Shown: in pieces, positions 5,696 to 9,011 of the stretch
Layout of the letters: every line of letters starts with the position of its first letter
How positions within the stretch are numbered: position 1 is the stretch's first letter
From: Chloroflexota bacterium
Lineage (GTDB): Bacteria; Chloroflexota; Anaerolineae; JACRMK01
Direction: 5' to 3'
DNA length: 9,011 nt
Assembly (NCBI GenBank): GCA_016200765.1
Contig: JACQEC010000351.1
Coordinates: forward strand, 1 to 9,011
Notes under the pieces: model-generated
Database searches by the model: none
What the model was told of the DNA's origin: nothing
The model's input: the letters and a program-made list of their open reading frames with translations, nothing else
Made by a program: the position numbers and the translations under genes

Positions 5696-7179
5696 GGCGC
5701 GCGCTGAAAGATTGCCGCCACCTTATCCTCATAGACCAGCCGCCATTGCGGCTGGCCGCGCAGGAGAGAGGTGAGCGCGCCGTCCTGTTCCATCAGAACA
5801 AGCGCGATCTGATAGCGGTCGAGATAGCCCTGCCAATCGCCGCGCCCTTGCCACGCGCGCGCGTAATACTCGTCCATGAAGCGGTCGCCGTAGACATCGG
5901 CGCGGCCATCAATGAAGACCTTGTAGGCGGGAAAGAGCCGCCAGATCAGATAGCCGCCGAAGTTGTATGAGTTCAGCATCGGCCCGGGCAGATGGTGCTG
6001 TTCTAGGTAGGCCGCCGCGCCTGCCGGAAAGTTCTGCTCGACCGCCGCGGCGTCCGCTGTGAGGGTCATTCCTACGCGTGCAACCGCCACCAGCACGGCG
6101 ACGGCCAGCACCAGCCGGTTCAAGACGACGAGCCTGCGCTTGGGGACCGTGGGCGCTGTGCTGTGCCCGGTGACCGGCTGTGGGGCGTGAGGCATGAGCG
6201 CAGAGACCTGTTTCGTGATGACCGGCGCGGCGACGAGCGCAAAGAATGGGATGTTGCGCGCGGACACGAGCGACTCGTAGCCCAGCCCGAGCAGTAAGAG
6301 CATGTCGCCTAGCGTTGGCCGCCGTGATGATAGGGCGAAGGATGTCAGCAGGCTCAGCAGTAAGAGCGCAAAGGGCAGAAAGCGTGGGTCATGAAAATCG
6401 GGCGAGTGCCACTCGACAATGTAGGTCTGCATCGCGCGGCTGGTCAGCGTGAAAAAGGGATAGATGAGCAGGGCGGGCCCGTTCGGATTGATGGCCGCGA
6501 TCAGCGTCGCCAGCACTAACGCGGCGGTCAGGTGCTTCAAATATTGCGCCTGACCCGCGAAGGCATCCGGCGATAGGGAGCGACGGCGCAGGAGTAACTC
6601 GATGATGTCGCCGACCAGCGTGGCGCCGATAAGGATCAGGCCAAGAAAGAAACCGCTGTGCGCGTTGGCCCACAACAGGATGAGGGGCAAGAGGAGGTAG
6701 AGCCGCCGCGGCCCCGCCGCGCGCGCGCGCTGTACGATCAGCAGGATGAGCGCCGCAAACAGCAGGGTGAGCATTTGCGGGCGCGGCCCCCAGGTCACCG
6801 CCGACGCGAGCGCGGCGAGCAGGGTCGTAAAGACCGCCAGATGCGGGCGCAGTTCGCTGAGCGAATACACAACCGCGAAAGCGGCGGTCACCACCAGCGC
6901 GGCGACGATGACCAGCGCGTTCATGCCACCGGCCCGCCAGAGGGTGAACAGCGTGAGATCGGCCAGCCACTCGTGAGCCACCCAGGGCTCGCCGCTCTTG
7001 GTGAACGAGAACGGGTCGGCGCGCGGCACCGCGCCCTGCTCGGCGATCCATTGGCCGGTGCGCAGGTGCCACCACAGGTCGGGATCGGTCACCGGTTGGG
7101 TGGCCAAGACGAAAATGGCGATGAAGCCCAGCGCGGCGAGCAGGCGGCGCGGCGACAACGCAAGCCAGTCGGCCATCAT
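5692..7179 (-). CDS. Polytopic membrane protein with DPDLWWHLRTG motif, probably GT-C-like
   Basis: A 495-aa protein with many hydrophobic helices. After the first helix (about residues 13-28) comes DPDLWWHLRTGQWI (residues 32-45), then ADPFSFT and EPWVAHEWLADL (about 64-75). The C-terminal soluble part has NSYNFGGYLIWRLFP (403-417) and IDGRADVYGD (423-432). I recognise this pattern from uncharacterised membrane proteins of several bacterial phyla. The acidic first loop after helix 1 and the neighbours suggest a glycosyltransferase of the GT-C fold, but this is inference and no activity can be named. The ATG at 7177-7179 (a second ATG follows at once) was chosen because a promoter ends six bases before it. 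The upstream extension to 7401 is repeat DNA and low-complexity. It is the first gene of the six-gene run and its stop overlaps the next start as ATGA. Confidence 0.82.
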   Translation of the reverse strand: MMADWLALSPRRLLAALGFIAIFVLATQPVTDPDLWWHLRTGQWIAEQGAVPRADPFSFTKSGEPWVAHEWLADLTLFTLWRAGGMNALVIVAALVVTAAFAVVYSLSELRPHLAVFTTLLAALASAVTWGPRPQMLTLLFAALILLIVQRARAAGPRRLYLLLPLILLWANAHSGFFLGLILIGATLVGDIIELLLRRRSLSPDAFAGQAQYLKHLTAALVLATLIAAINPNGPALLIYPFFTLTSRAMQTYIVEWHSPDFHDPRFLPFALLLLSLLTSFALSSRRPTLGDMLLLLGLGYESLVSARNIPFFALVAAPVITKQVSALMPHAPQPVTGHSTAPTVPKRRLVVLNRLVLAVAVLVAVARVGMTLTADAAAVEQNFPAGAAAYLEQHHLPGPMLNSYNFGGYLIWRLFPAYKVFIDGRADVYGDRFMDEYYARAWQGRGDWQGYLDRYQIALVLMEQDGALTSLLRGQPQWRLVYEDKVAAIFQRAP

Positions 7180-7185
7180 GCAGGG

Positions 7186-7214
7186 ATTGTAACGGGATTG
7201 AGGGCGCTTGACAA
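7186..7214 (-). promoter_or_regulatory. Sigma-70-type promoter, predicted leaderless start for the membrane-protein operon
   Basis: On the minus strand TTGTCA (7209-7214) is separated by exactly 17 nt from TACAAT (7186-7191), close to the TTGACA and TATAAT consensus. Six bases (CCCTGC) then lead directly into ATG at 7179. Transcription normally starts about seven bases after the -10 box, so the first base of the mRNA would be the A of the start codon. No Shine-Dalgarno is present, which agrees with a leaderless message. This is the only convincing promoter before the six-gene run. Confidence 0.75.
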
Positions 7215-7224
7215 GAGAGAGCCC

Positions 7225-7261
7225 CTCACCCCCGGCCCCTCTCCCAAGTATGGGAGAGGGG
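7225..7261. repeat. Palindromic element in the intergenic region (same inner stem as 3275-3300)
   Basis: CCCCTCTCCCA (7236-7246), loop AGTA, TGGGAGAGGGG (7251-7261) forms an 11-bp perfect stem. CCCTCACC lies just left of it. The opposite outer arm seen at 3305-3313 is absent, so this is a partial copy. It sits about 20 nt upstream of the -35 box of the promoter. On the minus strand no T-run follows, so an intrinsic terminator is not supported. Confidence 0.8.
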
Positions 7262-7294
7262 AGAAAGAGCGCGCAATGACGGAGTTGCGGGGAA

Positions 7295-7361
7295 GGGCGA
7301 AGCCACGGCCAGCCAACGGGTTGGTAAACAGGACGAGCCGTGGCCGTTGCTTCGCCCCTAC
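7295..7361. repeat. Long inverted repeat ending in GCTTCGCCCCTAC, intergenic
   Basis: GGGCGAAGCCACGGCC (7295-7310) pairs with GGCCGTTGCTTCGCCC (7342-7357) at 15 of 16 positions around a 31-nt loop. The loop contains a small hairpin CCAAC-GG-GTTGG (7313-7324). The right end GCTTCGCCCCTAC (7349-7361) and the left GGGCGAAGCC are shared with the element inside the coding gene at 1422-1489; the loop contents differ. It may act as an mRNA 3'-end stabiliser or processing hairpin for the upstream operon, but that is a guess. Confidence 0.8.
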
Positions 7362-7387
7362 GACCGACATCAGGGGGCGCAGAGGAT

Positions 7388-7415
7388 GCCGAGGCTTTCA
7401 ATTGTTTTTCTCGGC
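7388..7415 (-). other. Weak stem-loop downstream of the methyltransferase gene
   Basis: GCCGAG (7388-7393) and CTCGGC (7410-7415) could pair around a 16-nt A/T-rich loop, 26 nt after the methyltransferase stop. The stem is short and no T-run follows on the minus strand. It could mark the end of the upstream operon, but support is thin. The remaining parts of 7180-7441 hold nothing else I can identify. Confidence 0.2.
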
Positions 7416-7441
7416 GGTGTCATTTGCTTTTGCCAAACCGG

Positions 7442-7981
7442 CTAACGTTTGGCCAGTCGCATGACGAAGTTCTGCCAGAAGCCGGCGTTCATATTGAAGC
7501 GGCCAAGCAGGTCGGCGCGCACGGACAGTTGCTCAAAGGTGGACTGCCATTCGCCGATGGTTTGCGCGCGGTAGCAGATGGGCACGCCGTATTGAAGGTG
7601 GGGAATCGAATCTATCATGCGGGTCAGCCGCTGGCGCAGGCCGCCCGCGACGTGGTTCTCGGCGATGATGACGCCAAGGCGCGCGACGCGCAGGGCCTCG
7701 CGCAGGACCGGCAGAGGGTCGGGCGTGTGATGTAGAACAAAGACCAGCAAACTGAAGTCAAAGGCGGCGTCACCGAAGGGCAGGGTCTGGCCGTCGTAGA
7801 CTTTGAGCGGCAGGTTCGTCTGGTTGTAATCCACCACGTCCACCAGAGAAATCTGCGCGCCGGTGGCGCGCTGGATGGCCTGCGCCACAAGCCCCTTGCC
7901 CGCGCCGATTTCCAACAGGCGGTGATGGGCGGCGAAGTGCGGGGCCAGATGGGTGGCGATGATTGCGGCGCGGTCGGTCAT
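7442..7981 (-). CDS. Class I SAM-dependent methyltransferase (Methyltransf_11 type)
   Basis: A 179-aa cytosolic protein with the Rossmann methyltransferase motifs in order. LLEIGAGKG (residues 22-30) is the glycine-rich SAM-binding loop. ISLVDVVDY (44-52) has an acidic residue at the end of strand 2, expected to contact the SAM ribose. LPFGDAAFDFSLLVFVLHHTPDP (67-89) is the usual motif of the Methyltransf_11 family. The length is short for the family but complete through the core; there is no accessory substrate-binding domain. A small-molecule or lipid acceptor is possible; nothing in the sequence names it. The ATG at 7979-7981 lies 9 nt after the TPR gene's stop with no obvious Shine-Dalgarno, so translation probably depends on the upstream gene. 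The stop is TAG at 7442-7444. Confidence 0.85.
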   Translation of the reverse strand: MTDRAAIIATHLAPHFAAHHRLLEIGAGKGLVAQAIQRATGAQISLVDVVDYNQTNLPLKVYDGQTLPFGDAAFDFSLLVFVLHHTPDPLPVLREALRVARLGVIIAENHVAGGLRQRLTRMIDSIPHLQYGVPICYRAQTIGEWQSTFEQLSVRADLLGRFNMNAGFWQNFVMRLAKR

Positions 7982-7990
7982 GGGGAAGGG

Positions 7991-8401
7991 TCAGCCGTTT
8001 TTGAGTTGGGCAATCTGGTGGCGGGCTTCCATGCGCCAGTAGCGGTTATTGTCCAGCGCGAGGTACTGCTCAAAATCGGCAATGGCTTCCTCGCGCGTGC
8101 CGATATTGCCGAAGACGCGCGATAGCCCGCGGTTCAGATAGGCGCGGGCCAGCTGCGGGTCCAGTTCCAGCGCGCGGGTGAAGTCGCGCACGGCGCGCTC
8201 GTAGTCGTTCAGTTCGCGCCAGTAGATCAGGCCGCGCGCGTAGTGCGCCCCGGTCAGCGCGGGGTTGATTTCCAGCGCGACCGTCAATTCGGCAATCGCT
8301 TCTTCATAGGCCGCGAGGGAGTTGGCGCGACTGCCGCGCGAGTGCTGGGCCAACCCCAGCGCATAATGGTAACGGGCGCGCAGGCGCTCGAGCCACGGCA
8401 T
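7991..8401 (-). CDS. Small TPR-repeat protein
   Basis: A 136-aa soluble protein made almost entirely of tetratricopeptide repeats. Three units are visible at about residues 14-47 (ending ALEINP), 50-83 (AHYARGLIYWRELNDYERAVRDFTRALELDP) and 84-119 (ARAYLNRGLSRVFGNIGTREEAIADFEQYLALD). They carry the usual spacing of A/G/Y/A and a terminal Pro or Asp. TPRs form a helical groove that binds partner proteins, so a scaffold or adaptor role is likely; the partner is not evident. No signal peptide or membrane segment is seen. The ATG (8399-8401) lies 9 nt after the stop of the R2lox gene, without a Shine-Dalgarno, and the gene ends 9 nt before the methyltransferase start. It is therefore probably the middle gene of a three-gene unit. 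Confidence 0.85.
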   Translation of the reverse strand: MPWLERLRARYHYALGLAQHSRGSRANSLAAYEEAIAELTVALEINPALTGAHYARGLIYWRELNDYERAVRDFTRALELDPQLARAYLNRGLSRVFGNIGTREEAIADFEQYLALDNNRYWRMEARHQIAQLKNG

Positions 8402-8410
8402 GACAGGACG

Positions 8411-9011
8411 CTAGTGAGCGGCGACCGCGGCCATCAGTTCAGCCGGGATCGGCGTGGGCTGTGGGTCGGGGATGTTGGCCTGAATGCCGACCGCGCGCAG
8501 TTTACGGCGGAAGGAGTTGGCGTAGAACTTCTGACGCCAGTCAATGTCCTGGCCGGCTTGCAACATGTAGGCCAGCATGTCCGGCTCGGGGCGCGCGCTC
8601 TCATAGAGGCTCGGCAAAATCTGATTGATAAAATTGACGATACGATAGGCGAAGCGGTCGTCCGACTGCACCATGTCGTGCAGGAAGCGCACGCCAAACA
8701 GGACGTGGCGCGACTCGTCGCGCGCGACGTCGGTGAAGCCTTTCTGAAAACCGGGGAAGAGATCGAGTTGTTTGTAGTTCTCCAGAATGCGCTTCTGCCC
8801 GGCCAGCGCCAGCGCGCCCTCGATGATGAGGTGATAGAGTGTTACGCCATCCACCAGCAGGCCGAGGTCTTCGGGCTGGCGGCGCAGGCCGTTGGCGATG
8901 TCCACCAACAGTTCGTCAAAGATGTAGGTGGAGAAGGGGCGGCGGGGCCGATTGACGATTAACTCCTGCATGCCGATGAGTTTGGGGTCGTCGCCCAGCA
9001 CCTCGCGGAAC
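8411..9011 (-). CDS. R2-like ligand-binding oxidase (R2lox), C-terminal part, 5' end outside window
   Basis: The frame is open from the window edge (reading FRE before a GTG at 9001) to TAG at 8411-8413, about 200 residues of a ferritin-like protein. Numbering from 9001, it carries Y56, E61, E96 and H99 (YHLIIEG and ARDESRH). The spacings Tyr+5 Glu, +35 Glu, +3 His equal those of Y162, E167, E202 and H205 in the structurally known R2lox of Geobacillus kaustophilus. There they bind a Mn/Fe centre, and Tyr162 is ether-cross-linked to a Val. R2lox has an R2-like fold but binds a fatty-acid-like ligand and does not serve ribonucleotide reduction; the physiological reaction is unknown. The first metal ligands (E69, E102, H105 equivalents) and the cross-linking Val should lie in the missing N-terminal part or near its end and cannot be checked here. 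It is the first visible gene of a likely operon with TPR and methyltransferase genes. Confidence 0.85.
   Translation of the reverse strand, partial: FREVLGDDPKLIGMQELIVNRPRRPFSTYIFDELLVDIANGLRRQPEDLGLLVDGVTLYHLIIEGALALAGQKRILENYKQLDLFPGFQKGFTDVARDESRHVLFGVRFLHDMVQSDDRFAYRIVNFINQILPSLYESARPEPDMLAYMLQAGQDIDWRQKFYANSFRRKLRAVGIQANIPDPQPTPIPAELMAAVAAH

Noticed and set aside
7236..7261. Strong hairpin as an intrinsic terminator of the upstream operon
   Set aside because: No T-run follows the stem on the minus strand, and the same stem occurs at 3275-3300 between genes that appear co-transcribed.
7180..7401. 74-residue N-terminal extension of the DPDLWWHL-type protein
   Set aside because: It consists of translated repeats and promoter DNA; the promoter lies inside it and points to the start at 7179.
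8402..8413. TAGCGT six bases before the TPR start as a second leaderless promoter
   Set aside because: It overlaps the upstream stop codon, no -35-like hexamer lies 17 nt upstream (GATGGC), and the 9-nt gene gap suggests read-through.

Overview
The window is GC-rich (about 60% or more by eye) and every gene I can support lies on the minus strand, so transcription runs from position 9011 towards 1. Gene content (an R2-like ligand-binding oxidase, TPR protein, SAM methyltransferase, then a long run of polytopic GT-C-type membrane proteins) and the many palindromic dispersed repeats suggest an environmental bacterium, possibly Chloroflexota (Anaerolineae-like). That assignment is inference; no marker gene is present.

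Upstream block (9011 to 7442): the 3' part of an R2lox-type di-metal oxidase (8411-9011, truncated by the window edge), a small TPR protein (7991-8401) and a class I SAM methyltransferase (7442-7981), spaced 9 nt apart, which looks like one transcription unit.

Intergenic region (7180-7441, 262 nt): two dispersed palindromic elements and a well-formed sigma-70-type promoter. The promoter's predicted transcription start coincides with the ATG of the next gene, so that mRNA is probably leaderless.

Downstream block (7179 to 1): six consecutive membrane-protein genes that overlap or nearly touch (ATGA overlaps at 5692-5695 and 2117-2120). They are a 495-aa membrane protein with a DPDLWWHL motif, three tandem GT87-like paralogs sharing an AG..LALA..KPQ motif, and two GT39-like proteins, the last cut by the window edge. 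The first GT87 paralog is split by a one-base frameshift. Together they look like a tandemly expanded set of polyprenyl-phosphate-sugar-dependent (GT-C) glycosyltransferases for cell-surface glycans or glycoproteins; donor and acceptor cannot be read from sequence.

The most unusual feature is that three of these membrane-protein genes (426-2120, 2117-3286, 4482-5695) contain palindromic, intergenic-type repeat DNA read in frame as polar loop insertions. A fourth repeat lies at a gene junction and supplies the likely start codon of the gene at 2117-3286. Related palindromic elements occur in the one real intergenic region. No RNA gene, insertion sequence, CRISPR array or phage gene was recognised.
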